A DNA stretch of 34,488 bases. Source: Planctomycetota bacterium. Its GTDB lineage: Bacteria > Planctomycetota > Phycisphaerae > Sedimentisphaerales > Anaerobacaceae. The stretch is taken from assembly GCA_012719085.1 (NCBI GenBank), contig JAAYBA010000369.1:1-34488 (forward strand). Direction: 5' to 3'. The notes beneath the pieces were generated by a model that had not been told where the DNA came from, searched no databases, and saw nothing but the letters and a program-made list of their open reading frames with translations. Positions 11,211 to 20,960 of the stretch are shown here, one piece after another. The translations under genes and the position numbers were made by a program. Within the stretch, counting starts at the first letter, position 1. Each line of letters starts with the position of its first letter.

Positions 11211-12107
11211 TCAACTGCCATTCGTGCCCGGCCAGTCGGGACGCTGGAGGCACATTTCAAAGAGTTCACAGGATTTGCAGGCGGGACGCAGGCGACCGGT
11301 GCAGTCGTCGAGGATTCCGATGCGGGACAGGGCGAAATCGTATTTGACCGGATCGGCCGGCGCGATGGTGGCGAAACGTTCCGTGACCTGCACGGCGGTC
11401 GATTGCGAGATCGTATTGCTGTCGTGCAGACCGAGGATGCGGCAGAGGCGGGCCATGTGCACGTCGAGCGGGACGATCAGCCTGGCCGGGCTGACGCCTT
11501 TCCACAACCCCGGATCGACGTCGTCGGCGCGGACCATCCATCGCAGAAACAGATGCAGTCTTTTGCTGGCGCTGCCCCGACTGGGACTGGCCAGGAGGTA
11601 CATCAGCCCCCGGCTGACGTGTCCGCCGTGCTTGGCGGCGTAGGCATCCGTCAGGCGATCGCAGAACCTCGCCAGCGCAGACAGAACGTTCGACTCGCTC
11701 GGATCGTATCCATCGACGAAGAACGCCTCGATGCTGCCATACCTGCGGAGGACGGGACGCAGCAACGCCAGCAGATCGGCCACATCTTCGCCGGTCGTGA
11801 AGCGGTGCTTGAAACCGGCCAGCCGTGATCGACGCGACGGAGAAAAGCTCGTCACGAAATCATACGGACGGCAATCCATGTGAGCGAACAGGTCGTTCAG
11901 ACTCCGCTGAATCTGCTGCACGCGACCGTAAGCCAGAGCCGCCGCCAGGAAGCAGGCGACCTCCGCGTCCTGCGGCCGATCGAACCGATAGGCGAATTGG
12001 AGCGGATCGGCGCCGATGAACCGTCGATGATTGTACCTCGCGTGGACCCGTTCGAGGATCTCGGCCAGGACGCCGGCTCGTGGAGGCGATGCGAGCGAGA
12101 CGGTCAT
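11211..12107 (-). CDS. TIGR02757 / DUF2400 family protein
   Basis: RRFIGADPLQFAYRFDRPQDAEVACFLAAALAYGRVQQI, LDVHMARLCRILGL, C-terminal CTGRLRPACKSCELFEMC. Start ATG at 12105-12107 overlaps the cheD stop. Confidence 0.9.
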   Translation of the reverse strand: MTVSLASPPRAGVLAEILERVHARYNHRRFIGADPLQFAYRFDRPQDAEVACFLAAALAYGRVQQIQRSLNDLFAHMDCRPYDFVTSFSPSRRSRLAGFKHRFTTGEDVADLLALLRPVLRRYGSIEAFFVDGYDPSESNVLSALARFCDRLTDAYAAKHGGHVSRGLMYLLASPSRGSASKRLHLFLRWMVRADDVDPGLWKGVSPARLIVPLDVHMARLCRILGLHDSNTISQSTAVQVTERFATIAPADPVKYDFALSRIGILDDCTGRLRPACKSCELFEMCLQRPDWPGTNGS

Positions 12108-12601
12108 TCGGTCCTCTGCGGCGTCTTCTTGCGCGGGATGTCGCCTGCGAAGCGACATTCGATCTCGCCCGTCTGCGTGTTGAACCTGACGCGCCGCCCG
12201 CGCGTCCCGCCGACCTCCTGTCGTACGACGCGGATGCCGGCGGCCTTGAGAACCTCCAGGGCCGCCGCGACGTTGGCTTGGCCGATGCCCCCGTCGGCGT
12301 TGGCTGTCTTCAGGACCGCCGCCCCGCCGAAGATGCCGGCACGATAATGACGCGGCTCGGCGTCGATCTTCAGCATGGCCTTGACAATCTGCCGGGTCGC
12401 GCTGGTCCCGTAGGTGCCGATCTGTGGGTCGGATTCGTCTTTCGGCCGGTCGCGGAGGAAGTGGTTCATCGCCCCGAAGCCCTCTTTGGCGTTGTACAGA
12501 CAGACGGTGACGCAGGAACCGACGAGGGTCTCGGTCATCACCGGCCGGCGGGATGCATGGAACTCGCCGGGCCGCAGGAACTTTCGCATCAATGCCGTCA
12601 C
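12104..12601 (-). CDS. cheD: Chemoreceptor glutamine deamidase CheD
   Basis: ETLVGSCVTVCLYNAKEGFGAMNHFL with Cys and His catalytic motifs; YGTSATRQ; IFGGAAVLKT; GIGQANVAAALEVLKAAGIRVV. Confidence 0.9.
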   Translation of the reverse strand: MTALMRKFLRPGEFHASRRPVMTETLVGSCVTVCLYNAKEGFGAMNHFLRDRPKDESDPQIGTYGTSATRQIVKAMLKIDAEPRHYRAGIFGGAAVLKTANADGGIGQANVAAALEVLKAAGIRVVRQEVGGTRGRRVRFNTQTGEIECRFAGDIPRKKTPQRTE

Positions 12602-12626
12602 AGCAATCGCAGCCCCCCAGAAAAGA

Positions 12627-13442
12627 TCACCCTAAATCGGTGGCACCAACGCTGGCGAGAAACCGCCCGTCGCTCCTGAACACCTCGACGTGACAGTCGA
12701 ACAGCGCCGTCAGGTGGGCCGAGGTCAGCAGATCGTGCGGCGCCCCCTGGCCAACCACCCGGCCGCCCTTCATCAACACGATCTTGTCAACCGCCTTCGG
12801 CAGCTCGTCCAGATGATGCGAGACGATCACTACCGTCGGCGGCCGGCTTCGCGCCAGCAGCCGGTCCAGAACAGCGACGCAGGCCGCACGCGAACCGATG
12901 TCCAATCCCACCGTCGGCTCGTCAAGAAGCAATATCTTTGCGTTCGAGACCATCGCCCGGGCCAGAAGCGTCTTCATCTGCTCGCCGCTGGACAGGTCCC
13001 CATACGCCCGCTCGCCGATCTCGCTCAGGCCGACCGAGGCCATCTCCTCGTCCACGCGCCGCCACTGGCTCTCCGTCACGTCGCGATGCAGAGGCAACAC
13101 AATCGTCCCGAACAGGCCGGTGGCTACGACGTCGCGCACGCACATCCGGTCGTCGAACTTCGGCGCCCGCGAAGGCTCGATCAGACCGATCCCGCTGCGA
13201 ACATCGCCCAAGTTGACCTGCCCGTACATGCGGCCGTCCACGCGAACGCTTCCAGTCGAGGGCCAAAGATAGCCGGCCAGCACCGCCATCAGAGCCGACT
13301 TGCCCGAGCCGTTGGGCCCAAGGATCGCACAGCAGCTACCCGCTTCGACGCTCAGACTGACATTGGCCAGAATGGTGTTGCCCCTCCGGACAACGCCGAC
13401 GTTCTTCAGTTCTATCGCGTTGTGACTCAAAGCCAAAACCAC
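12627..13442 (-). CDS. ABC transporter ATP-binding protein (no permease adjacent)
   Basis: Walker A GPNGSGKS, signature LSSGEQMKTLLARAM, Walker B ILLLDEPTVGLD, H-loop VSHHLDE. Confidence 0.92.
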   Translation of the reverse strand: MVLALSHNAIELKNVGVVRRGNTILANVSLSVEAGSCCAILGPNGSGKSALMAVLAGYLWPSTGSVRVDGRMYGQVNLGDVRSGIGLIEPSRAPKFDDRMCVRDVVATGLFGTIVLPLHRDVTESQWRRVDEEMASVGLSEIGERAYGDLSSGEQMKTLLARAMVSNAKILLLDEPTVGLDIGSRAACVAVLDRLLARSRPPTVVIVSHHLDELPKAVDKIVLMKGGRVVGQGAPHDLLTSAHLTALFDCHVEVFRSDGRFLASVGATDLG

Positions 13443-13444
13443 CC

Positions 13445-14308
13445 TCAGCCGGCCATCGTGAACGTGTCGATCAGCGAGGCGAGCTTCTTGGCGTCCACCT
13501 CTCTTTGGTGGAGCGGGCGCTCGTCCCGGCGATACATCTGTGTGTTCTCTTCGAAGCTGTCCTTCGGATTAACGTAGAAGACGCCAAGAGGCAGTCGATC
13601 CGTTTCCGTCGCGCGGGCGAAGGCGGCCGTACGGTCCGATGGATCGTGCGAGTCATCGAGATAGTACACGTGGTCCTTGAACCACTGATACGTGTTGAGC
13701 TTGTTGAACGTCACGCAGGGCTGGAAGATGTCCACCAGGGCATAGCCTTTGTGGCGGATGGCCCGCTTGAGGATCTCCTTGGTCTGCTCGCGGTCACCCG
13801 CGCTGGCCCGTGCGACGAAGCTCGCGTCCAGCGCAATGGCCACCGCCAGCGGATTGAACGGTTCGAGGATCACACCGGCCACCTGGACGGGCGTCTTGAA
13901 CCCGCGCCGGCTCGTCGGCGACGCCTGGCCTTTCGTCAGGCCGTAGACCATGTTGTCGTGGACGATGTTGGTGATGTCGGGATTGCGGCGGATGCAGTGG
14001 ATGAAATGGTTGCCGCCCTCGCCATACATGTCGCCGTCGCCGCTCTCGGCGATCACCGTCAGCCTGGGATTAACGGCCTTGATCGCCGTGGCCGGCGGCA
14101 GCGCCCGGCCGTGCAGGCCGTTGAAGAAGTGGCACTTGAGATAGTGCGGAATTTTCGCCGCCTGGCCGATCCCGGAGACCATGACGAGCTGCTTCGGATC
14201 GATCTCCAGTTCCGCCAGCGTCTCCTTCAGCGTCTTGAGGATCGGGAAATTGCCGCATCCCGGACACCAGGCAACATCGATGTCACCCATCTCGAAAGCA
14301 TTCATCAT
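13445..14308 (-). CDS. korB: 2-oxoacid:ferredoxin oxidoreductase beta subunit (TPP-binding)
   Basis: [66 protein letters not shown]. Confidence 0.95.
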   Translation of the reverse strand: MMNAFEMGDIDVAWCPGCGNFPILKTLKETLAELEIDPKQLVMVSGIGQAAKIPHYLKCHFFNGLHGRALPPATAIKAVNPRLTVIAESGDGDMYGEGGNHFIHCIRRNPDITNIVHDNMVYGLTKGQASPTSRRGFKTPVQVAGVILEPFNPLAVAIALDASFVARASAGDREQTKEILKRAIRHKGYALVDIFQPCVTFNKLNTYQWFKDHVYYLDDSHDPSDRTAAFARATETDRLPLGVFYVNPKDSFEENTQMYRRDERPLHQREVDAKKLASLIDTFTMAG

Positions 14309-14311
14309 CAA

Positions 14312-16042
14312 CTATCCCTTGTCAATTGCCGTCAGTCCTTCGACCACATCCTCAACGGTGAAGCCGAGTCCGTCATATTTGATCAGCCCTTCGTCCGCAT
14401 CCACGCCGGCGTGCAGACGGATCAGTTTGCGGAACTGGCCCGTCGCATTGCCTTCGACCACGACCGTCTTTCGGGCCTTGCCGATGAGATCGGCCGTGCT
14501 CGGATGCAACGGATACACCTGGCTGTAGTGTAGCATCGCGGTGTCGGTCCGGCCCAACTCGGCCAGGGCCTCCTTGACCACGTGATAAGTCGAGCCCCAG
14601 CAGATCACGAGCTTCTTGTAGTCCTTCGGCCCGATCAGCTCCGGTCGAACGATGTCCTTCCGCAGCGCCTCGCCCTTGGCCAGCCGCTTGTCCACCATCG
14701 CCACGCGCACATCGAGGTCTTCGGTGATATGGCCTTCCTCATCGTGCTCGTCACTGTCAACGGCGACCAGCCCCGAGCCGTAGCCGGGGATACCGCGTGG
14801 AGAGATCCCGTTCTTCGTCAGCTCGTAGCGGCGATAGTCCTTGGCGGTCTTGACGATGTGCCTTTCGGTCTTCGTCCTGGAGAGATCGAATCCCTTGACG
14901 TTATAGTATGAATCCATCAAGTACTCATCGGTCAGGACAAACGCCGGAACCTGGTACTTGTCAGCCAGGTTGAACGCCTTCTGCGTCAGATCGAAGGCCT
15001 GTTCGAGCGTCCCCGGCGCAAAGAGGATTCGCGGGAACTCGCCATGTCCGGCGTAGAGCGCCAGTTCGAGGTCCGCCTGCTCGGTCCGTGTGGGCAGCCC
15101 CGTCGCCGGCCCGGGCCGTTGCGCCAGGTGGATCACCACAGGACACTCCAGCATACCCGCCAGGCTCACGCCTTCGGTCATCAGTGCGAAGCCGCCGCCG
15201 GATGTCGTCACCAGGGCGCGGGCCCCGGCGTAGGAAGCGCCGATCGCCATGTTGATCGCCGCGATCTCGTCTTCGGCCTGTTCGGCCAGGACCCCCTGTT
15301 CGAGGCCATGCTGGGCAAGAAAGGTTAGCACGCCGGTCGATGGTGACATGGGATACGATGAAACAAAGTTGCAGCCGCCCGCGATGGCGCCGAGCCCGAC
15401 AGCTTCCGCCCCGCTGAGCAGCAGTTCGTCCTTGACCTTGGCGCTGGGCTTGAAGGATAGCCTGAGCCCAGCCGGCATGTCGAGCTTGCCGATCGCATCG
15501 TAGCCGGCGCGGACCGCCTTGACATTGTTGGCGACGATGTCTTCCGATTTCTTCGCGAAGTATCGTCGCACGTAGGCGACAACGGCATCCGGATCGAGCC
15601 CAAGCAGACCGGCGATCGCGCCGACCGCCACCACGTTCGAGTAAATCTTGCCGCCGATCTCCGTGGCAATCTCGGTGAATGGGACGGCGAGGGTGCGATT
15701 CGATTCGATGGCTTCGTCGGCGACCACCTCGCGCTCGCCGACCACCACGGTCTGGGGCGTGAGCCGCTCGGCCACGTGGGCGACGGCACCGGCGTTCAGC
15801 GGCACGAGGACATCCATCCGGTCGACCAGCGCCGAGACGCGCTTGCCGGAGACGCGGATCGTCGTCGAATTGGCGCCGCCCCGCACGCGGGACATGTACT
15901 CCTTCGTGGCATGGACATGGTAGCCGGCGGTCTTCAGGATGCGCGTCAGCAGGGTCTCCACCGTCTGCACCCCTTGGCCCGCCTGCCCGCACAGGACAAT
16001 AGACATGTCCCGTCGGGTCGCTGTCCCTCTTGGATCCTTCAT
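14312..16042 (-). CDS. korA: 2-oxoacid:acceptor oxidoreductase alpha subunit with N-terminal fused gamma domain
   Basis: GQAGQGVQTVETLLTRILKTAGYHVHATKEYMSRVRGGANSTTIRVS (gamma), followed by SGAEAVGLGAIAGGCNFVSSYPMSPSTGVLTFLA and TGLPTRTEQADLELALYAGHGEFPR (alpha). Confidence 0.95.
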   Translation of the reverse strand: MKDPRGTATRRDMSIVLCGQAGQGVQTVETLLTRILKTAGYHVHATKEYMSRVRGGANSTTIRVSGKRVSALVDRMDVLVPLNAGAVAHVAERLTPQTVVVGEREVVADEAIESNRTLAVPFTEIATEIGGKIYSNVVAVGAIAGLLGLDPDAVVAYVRRYFAKKSEDIVANNVKAVRAGYDAIGKLDMPAGLRLSFKPSAKVKDELLLSGAEAVGLGAIAGGCNFVSSYPMSPSTGVLTFLAQHGLEQGVLAEQAEDEIAAINMAIGASYAGARALVTTSGGGFALMTEGVSLAGMLECPVVIHLAQRPGPATGLPTRTEQADLELALYAGHGEFPRILFAPGTLEQAFDLTQKAFNLADKYQVPAFVLTDEYLMDSYYNVKGFDLSRTKTERHIVKTAKDYRRYELTKNGISPRGIPGYGSGLVAVDSDEHDEEGHITEDLDVRVAMVDKRLAKGEALRKDIVRPELIGPKDYKKLVICWGSTYHVVKEALAELGRTDTAMLHYSQVYPLHPSTADLIGKARKTVVVEGNATGQFRKLIRLHAGVDADEGLIKYDGLGFTVEDVVEGLTAIDKG

Positions 16043-16215
16043 TCGGTCATCCTCGATTCACTTGACTCCAACGGGCCTGTGGAAGGGCTCGCCATCAACG
16101 GCGCCAGCATCGGTATTATGCTTCACGATGGGGGCATGTCAATGGTTCGGCATTTCCCTCCCATTGCGGGCGCAACCTTCCGCCGTCCCCGGCCCCCAAG
16201 ATGAGACCTCTCCCC

Positions 16216-16692
16216 TCAGACCGTCTGTTCGAGCGATTGGGTCAGAATGCGCACGTGTTTCATCTCTTCCTGGATGATCTCTTCCACAACCTGGCGATCG
16301 GTCTGTTTTGGTATGAAGTCCTTCAGGCCGGTGTAGTAGACGATCGAGTCCTTTTCCTTCTCAATGGCCATCTTCAGGACGTCGGTCCGGCTTTCTTTGC
16401 CGGTAAGCCCCTGGCTCGGATCGGGCTGGATTCCGAAGACCGCCAGCCCCGCCAGGGCGAGGGCGTCGGCCGCACCGGCCCGATCCGGCTCCGGATGCCC
16501 AGCGGCCAGGCGCTGCCGCATCCGCTTGAATATGTCCTCGTGCCGGGCTTCCCACTGGGCCAACTGGACGAAGAGCGTGCTGATGCGGTCATCGTCGCAC
16601 AACCCGGCCGCCCGGCGGTAGAACTTCACCCCATTGCGCTCGATCCTCTCGGCGACCTCAAGCGCCTCGTAGCCGCTCAGTTCCACGTCCAT
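16216..16692 (-). CDS. Rubrerythrin/ferritin-like diiron protein
   Basis: ERIERNGVKFYRRAAG...ARHEDIFKRM...AIEKEKDSIVYYTGLKDF...IIQEEMKHVRILT. ExxH-type repeats; start MDVELSGYEALEVA at 16692. Confidence 0.88.
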   Translation of the reverse strand: MDVELSGYEALEVAERIERNGVKFYRRAAGLCDDDRISTLFVQLAQWEARHEDIFKRMRQRLAAGHPEPDRAGAADALALAGLAVFGIQPDPSQGLTGKESRTDVLKMAIEKEKDSIVYYTGLKDFIPKQTDRQVVEEIIQEEMKHVRILTQSLEQTV

Positions 16693-16742
16693 CGCGCATG
16701 CTCCCCTATCCGAACCGTCCTCAGGGCCTGCCTGGGCATCGA

Positions 16743-16757
16743 GTGTGCCACGCACAC
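16743..16757. repeat. REP-like hairpin GTGTGC-CAC-GCACAC
   Basis: Perfect 6-bp stem with CAC loop; GTGCCACGCACACC also occurs near 9029-9042. Confidence 0.45.
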
Positions 16758-16895
16758 CATCGCATCGCCCGACAAAGCCGAGGGCGCCGCCATTCTATCA
16801 CCTGCCGGCAAACCGCCAAGGCCGGACCTGTTTGGAAATTCGAATGGTGGCGTCTGGACAAATGGCCCAAAAGCGGATAGAATATCAGCACCATT

Positions 16896-19472
16896 ATGGA
16901 CGAGATTCGCAGAAGGTTGGCCCTCATCGAGGCACAGCTCGATGCGCGGAGTTTGCACGTACGGCTGATCGACGCCGCCGGTCTGTTCTTTCCTGCGGTC
17001 GGCCTTATGGCAGGAATCGTTGCGCAGAATGCGATGATGGCAGGGCTCCGACCGACCGAATCATCGGCTCGTCCCGACGTCGCGGTCGTCCTGCCGCTTG
17101 TCGTTTCAACGGTCCTGTGTTTGTCGCTTCTGGCGATGGTCGGGCGGCGCCGTCTTCGGCCTGCCGTTGCGGCGTGGGGGGCCGCACTCTGCTTCGTGGG
17201 CCTGGGCGCGATCCGCCTTGCCGTCTTCCATGCGGCGCGGGGCGACGATGTCCGCCGACACGTCGGCACCGAGCGGGTCCTGGCCACCGTCAGAGGGCGC
17301 ATTCTGACGCAGCCGACCCGCATACGAACCGACTGGCGATTTGCCGAACTGACATTTACCGATCCCTCGACGGTGTTCTATCTGAGGCTCGATCGGATGC
17401 GCACCGACCGTGGCTGGATCGACGCCAGCGGCACAATCCGAGTGCAGGTCGATGAGCCTGCACCCACACTGAGGTCCGGTGACACCATCGAGGCCTACTG
17501 CTGGCTCTCGCGATTCAGCGGCCCGACAAATCCGGGCCAGTTCGATCTGGCAACGCATCTGGCGCGCAGGAACGTATACATCGGCGCCTCGGTCCCATCG
17601 AGCGATGCCGTCACGCGGTGTGCAGCGCCTTCAGGCGGCCTGTTGCGAGGTCTTCAGGCACGGTTTGCCGCCGTGACGTCCGAGGCGCTGTTGGGCGGAC
17701 TGACGCCCATCGAAGATGCCCATGGATTGGCGGCGGCTCTGCTGCTGGGAGACCGCGATCGCATTGACCGGCATACGCACGAGGGATTTCGACAGACGGG
17801 CCTGCTCCATCTGATCAGCCTGTCCGGCATGCATCTGGGAATCTTTGCGGGCCTGGTCTGGCGGCTGGGCAGATTGGCCGGGCTGATGAAGCCCGCGCGA
17901 GCCGCGTTGTGCGCCGTCGCAACAGTGGCGTTTCTGCTGGCCGTCCCGGCCCGGGCCCCTGCCGTTCGCGCGGCCGTCATCGTATGGGTCTTCTGCGCCG
18001 CCGTTCTGGCGCGCCGGCGCACCAGCGCGTTGAACTGCCTGTGCCTGGCCGCTGTCGTGCTGCTGCTGGTCCGGCCCACGCAATTGTTCGAAGCGGGCTG
18101 GCAGCTCTCCTTTGCCGCCGTGGCGGGAATCCTCGCACTGACCGACCCGATCGAAGGCTTCCTCTGCGAGCTCACAGGCAACTGGTTTCGATGCAGCGAC
18201 TGGCCGGCCCGTCCATCCTTCCATGTGCTCCGGCGAATCGGCGGCGGTGCAATCCGGCTCTTCTCGGCCGGACTGGGCGCCTGGATCGGGGGCGCTGGAA
18301 TTCTGCTCTACCACTTCTGGACCATCACGCCCCTGGCAAGTCTCTGGACGGTGCTGGTCTTTCCGCTGGTTTGGGCAATCCTTGCACTGGGTTTCCTGAA
18401 GATCGCCCTGTCATTCGTTCTGCCGACGGCAGCCGCGATGCTGGGAGCGTCGCTGACGCTCTGCACGGGCCTTTTGGCCCGTATCGTAACGCTCCTGGAC
18501 GGCGTGCCCGCCAACACGCTGTCCGTCGGTCGCGTCTGTCTGTCGCTCGTCGTGACCTACTACGGGCTGGTTCTCCTGGCCCGATTCGGACGCGCTCGCC
18601 GACGGTCTCTCAGGCTGGGTCTCTGTCTCGTGCCGGCCATCGTCCTGGTCGTGTGGATCGGCGCGATCCAATGGAGCCGGTCCCACCGAGACCATCTGCA
18701 AATGACCTGCCTGGACGTCGGACACGGCCAGGCCATCGTCGTGCAACTGCCCGGCAAGGAGACCATCCTCTTCGATGCCGGCTCGATGTACCACCGGGAC
18801 ATCGGATCGCGAGTCATCCTGCCTTTCCTTCGCTATAGGGGCATCGCACGCCTCGATGCTGTCGTTCTGAGCCACGGCGACATCGACCACGTCAACGGGG
18901 TCCCGGAGATCCTCGACGGCGGCAACGTCGATCGTATCTACGGCGGCCCATCGCTTCTGGCGCGACCGCCGACCGACCCGACAACCGACCTGCTGATCGC
19001 CTCGCTCGACCAGGGAGGTCGCACCATCGAACCGATGCCCCAAACGTCCGAGGTCGGCGGCGCGGTGATTCGCGTCTTGTGGCCACCCGACGACGTCGTC
19101 GTCACACAGCAACTCAGCGACAACAACCAATCGCTCGTCTTCCTGATCGAATTCGCCGGCGTGAAGATCCTGCTGTGTTCCGACATCGAGCAGTACGCCC
19201 AACAGCAGATCCTGGTCCGATATCCCGAACTGACCGCCGATATCCTGGTCGTGCCGCACCACGGCTCGGCGGCGACGCTGGACGGGACGTTCCTGGAACG
19301 GCTCGGCCCCGGCGTGCAGATTTCCAGTTGCGACCGAAAGCAGTACACGCGCACGGGTCATCCGGCCGAAGAAGAAGATATCGGGAAGTTCTCGACCGCA
19401 CGGAACGGCGCGATTACCGTTTGCGTAGAGAGCGATGGTATGGTATCTACGACAGCATATATTGACCCTTGA
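16896..19472 (+). CDS. comEC: ComEC/Rec2-family DNA internalization protein
   Basis: Competence core HLISLSGMHLGIFAG; C-terminal metallo-beta-lactamase-like domain CLDVGHGQAIVVQLPGKETILFDAG..VLSHGDIDHVNGVPEIL..VPHHGSAAT. Confidence 0.95.
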   Translation: MDEIRRRLALIEAQLDARSLHVRLIDAAGLFFPAVGLMAGIVAQNAMMAGLRPTESSARPDVAVVLPLVVSTVLCLSLLAMVGRRRLRPAVAAWGAALCFVGLGAIRLAVFHAARGDDVRRHVGTERVLATVRGRILTQPTRIRTDWRFAELTFTDPSTVFYLRLDRMRTDRGWIDASGTIRVQVDEPAPTLRSGDTIEAYCWLSRFSGPTNPGQFDLATHLARRNVYIGASVPSSDAVTRCAAPSGGLLRGLQARFAAVTSEALLGGLTPIEDAHGLAAALLLGDRDRIDRHTHEGFRQTGLLHLISLSGMHLGIFAGLVWRLGRLAGLMKPARAALCAVATVAFLLAVPARAPAVRAAVIVWVFCAAVLARRRTSALNCLCLAAVVLLLVRPTQLFEAGWQLSFAAVAGILALTDPIEGFLCELTGNWFRCSDWPARPSFHVLRRIGGGAIRLFSAGLGAWIGGAGILLYHFWTITPLASLWTVLVFPLVWAILALGFLKIALSFVLPTAAAMLGASLTLCTGLLARIVTLLDGVPANTLSVGRVCLSLVVTYYGLVLLARFGRARRRSLRLGLCLVPAIVLVVWIGAIQWSRSHRDHLQMTCLDVGHGQAIVVQLPGKETILFDAGSMYHRDIGSRVILPFLRYRGIARLDAVVLSHGDIDHVNGVPEILDGGNVDRIYGGPSLLARPPTDPTTDLLIASLDQGGRTIEPMPQTSEVGGAVIRVLWPPDDVVVTQQLSDNNQSLVFLIEFAGVKILLCSDIEQYAQQQILVRYPELTADILVVPHHGSAATLDGTFLERLGPGVQISSCDRKQYTRTGHPAEEEDIGKFSTARNGAITVCVESDGMVSTTAYIDP

Positions 19473-19490
19473 GCCAAGGAGATTGACCCG

Positions 19491-20732
19491 ATGACGAAGA
19501 GTCGCAGAGCGTTGACAGTCGCCGCCGCAGCCGTCACCATCGTAGTCCTCTTATCGAGCATTCTATCCGCCGCATCGGGCGTGGATTATCCGAATCCCAA
19601 GACCGACGCGAACGACATCAGCTTCTATCGCCCTCCGGCCCGCGATCGGTCGTATCCTGCGACGCCGTCGAGGGTGCGAAACGTCATCCTGCTAATCGGC
19701 GATGGCATGGGCCTCACCCAGGTGACGTTGGCCCGCGTGAAGGCCATGGGGTCCGAGGGCAAGCTCAACATGCAGCTTCTGCCCGTCCACGGCCTGATTC
19801 GCACGCACTCGGCGGATAAGCTCGTAACGGACTCAGCCGCCGCAGGCACCGCCTTGGCCTGCGGGATCAAGACGAAAAATGGAATGATCGGCATGGCCCC
19901 GGACGAGACGCCCCATTGCAGCATCCTGGAGGCTGCCAAGGACAAAGGGATGGCCACGGGTCTTGTGGCCACGTCCACGATTTCGCACGCCACGCCGGCC
20001 TCGTTCGGCTCGCATGTCAAGAGCCGTAAGATGGAACCCCAGATCGCCGAGCAGTTGATCGGCAATCGGATCAACGTCCTGTTCGCAGGCGGCCGCAAGT
20101 ACTTTCTGCCGCAATCGAACGCCGACAGCGGCCGAAAGGACGACCGAAACCTGATCATCGAGGCCGAGGAGGCCGGATACACCGTGATCGAGACGGCCAA
20201 TCAGTTGCGATGGGTCCACGGCCCTCGCGTGCTGGGTCTGTTCCAGCTCGACGGCCTGACAACGTTCGCCCCGGAGCCGATGCTGGCCGAGATGACCAAG
20301 AAGGCCATCGCCCTGCTCGATGAGACCGCGACGGATTCGCGCAAATACGGCCGAGGCTTCTTCCTCATGGTCGAGGGCAGTCAGATCGACTGGGCCTGCC
20401 ACGCCAACGACACGGCCACTTGCGTGCGGCAGACGCTGTTGTTCGACGAGGCCGTGCGTGCGGCGGTCGATTTCGCCCTGGCCGACGGACGGACCCTCGT
20501 AGTGGTCACCGCCGACCATGAAACCGGCGGCCTGACCATCCCCGACGGAGACCTCAAGGGCGGACAGGTCAAGGTGCACTGGTCGACCAAGGGACACAGC
20601 GCCGCCCCCGTGCCGGTCTATGCGATCGGGCCTCGCTCCGAGCTGTTCGGCGGGGTCTACGACAACACGGAAGTTCCGCAGAGGATCGCGGCGGCCCTCG
20701 GGATCAAGGCCTTCCCCCAGGCGAGGAAATGA
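19491..20732 (+). CDS. phoA: Alkaline phosphatase, secreted
   Basis: Signal peptide; NVILLIGDGMG, VTDSAAAGTALACG catalytic Ser, TADHETGGL, RBS AAGGAG upstream. Confidence 0.93.
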   Translation: MTKSRRALTVAAAAVTIVVLLSSILSAASGVDYPNPKTDANDISFYRPPARDRSYPATPSRVRNVILLIGDGMGLTQVTLARVKAMGSEGKLNMQLLPVHGLIRTHSADKLVTDSAAAGTALACGIKTKNGMIGMAPDETPHCSILEAAKDKGMATGLVATSTISHATPASFGSHVKSRKMEPQIAEQLIGNRINVLFAGGRKYFLPQSNADSGRKDDRNLIIEAEEAGYTVIETANQLRWVHGPRVLGLFQLDGLTTFAPEPMLAEMTKKAIALLDETATDSRKYGRGFFLMVEGSQIDWACHANDTATCVRQTLLFDEAVRAAVDFALADGRTLVVVTADHETGGLTIPDGDLKGGQVKVHWSTKGHSAAPVPVYAIGPRSELFGGVYDNTEVPQRIAAALGIKAFPQARK

Positions 20733-20935
20733 CCGATCGATACGTCATTCGAATCGATGCCACAGAGTCGCCGGCCGTGCGCGTCGGCGATTCTGTGCGC
20801 AAGGGACAGAACCTGTGCGCAGGCACAAAGACGGGGATTTCACACGTCAGTCCCATCGCCGGCGTGGTGGAGGAGGTTCGCTTCGATCCGGCGCAGCACG
20901 AGTTCGTGATCTCGGTATCACCCGAAAAGGCTTAG
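20729..20935 (+). CDS. 68-aa stand-alone barrel-sandwich-hybrid domain, RnfC N-terminal/lipoyl-like
   Basis: ATGA overlap with upstream gene. VRVGDSVRKGQNLCAGTKTGISHVSPIAGVVEEVRFD resembles VKVGDxVxKGQ...SPxSGxV of RnfC-N/biotinyl-lipoyl-like folds. Confidence 0.75.
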   Translation: MTDRYVIRIDATESPAVRVGDSVRKGQNLCAGTKTGISHVSPIAGVVEEVRFDPAQHEFVISVSPEKA

Positions 20936-20960
20936 GCGGACCGCTGCCGGCCCGATGCGG

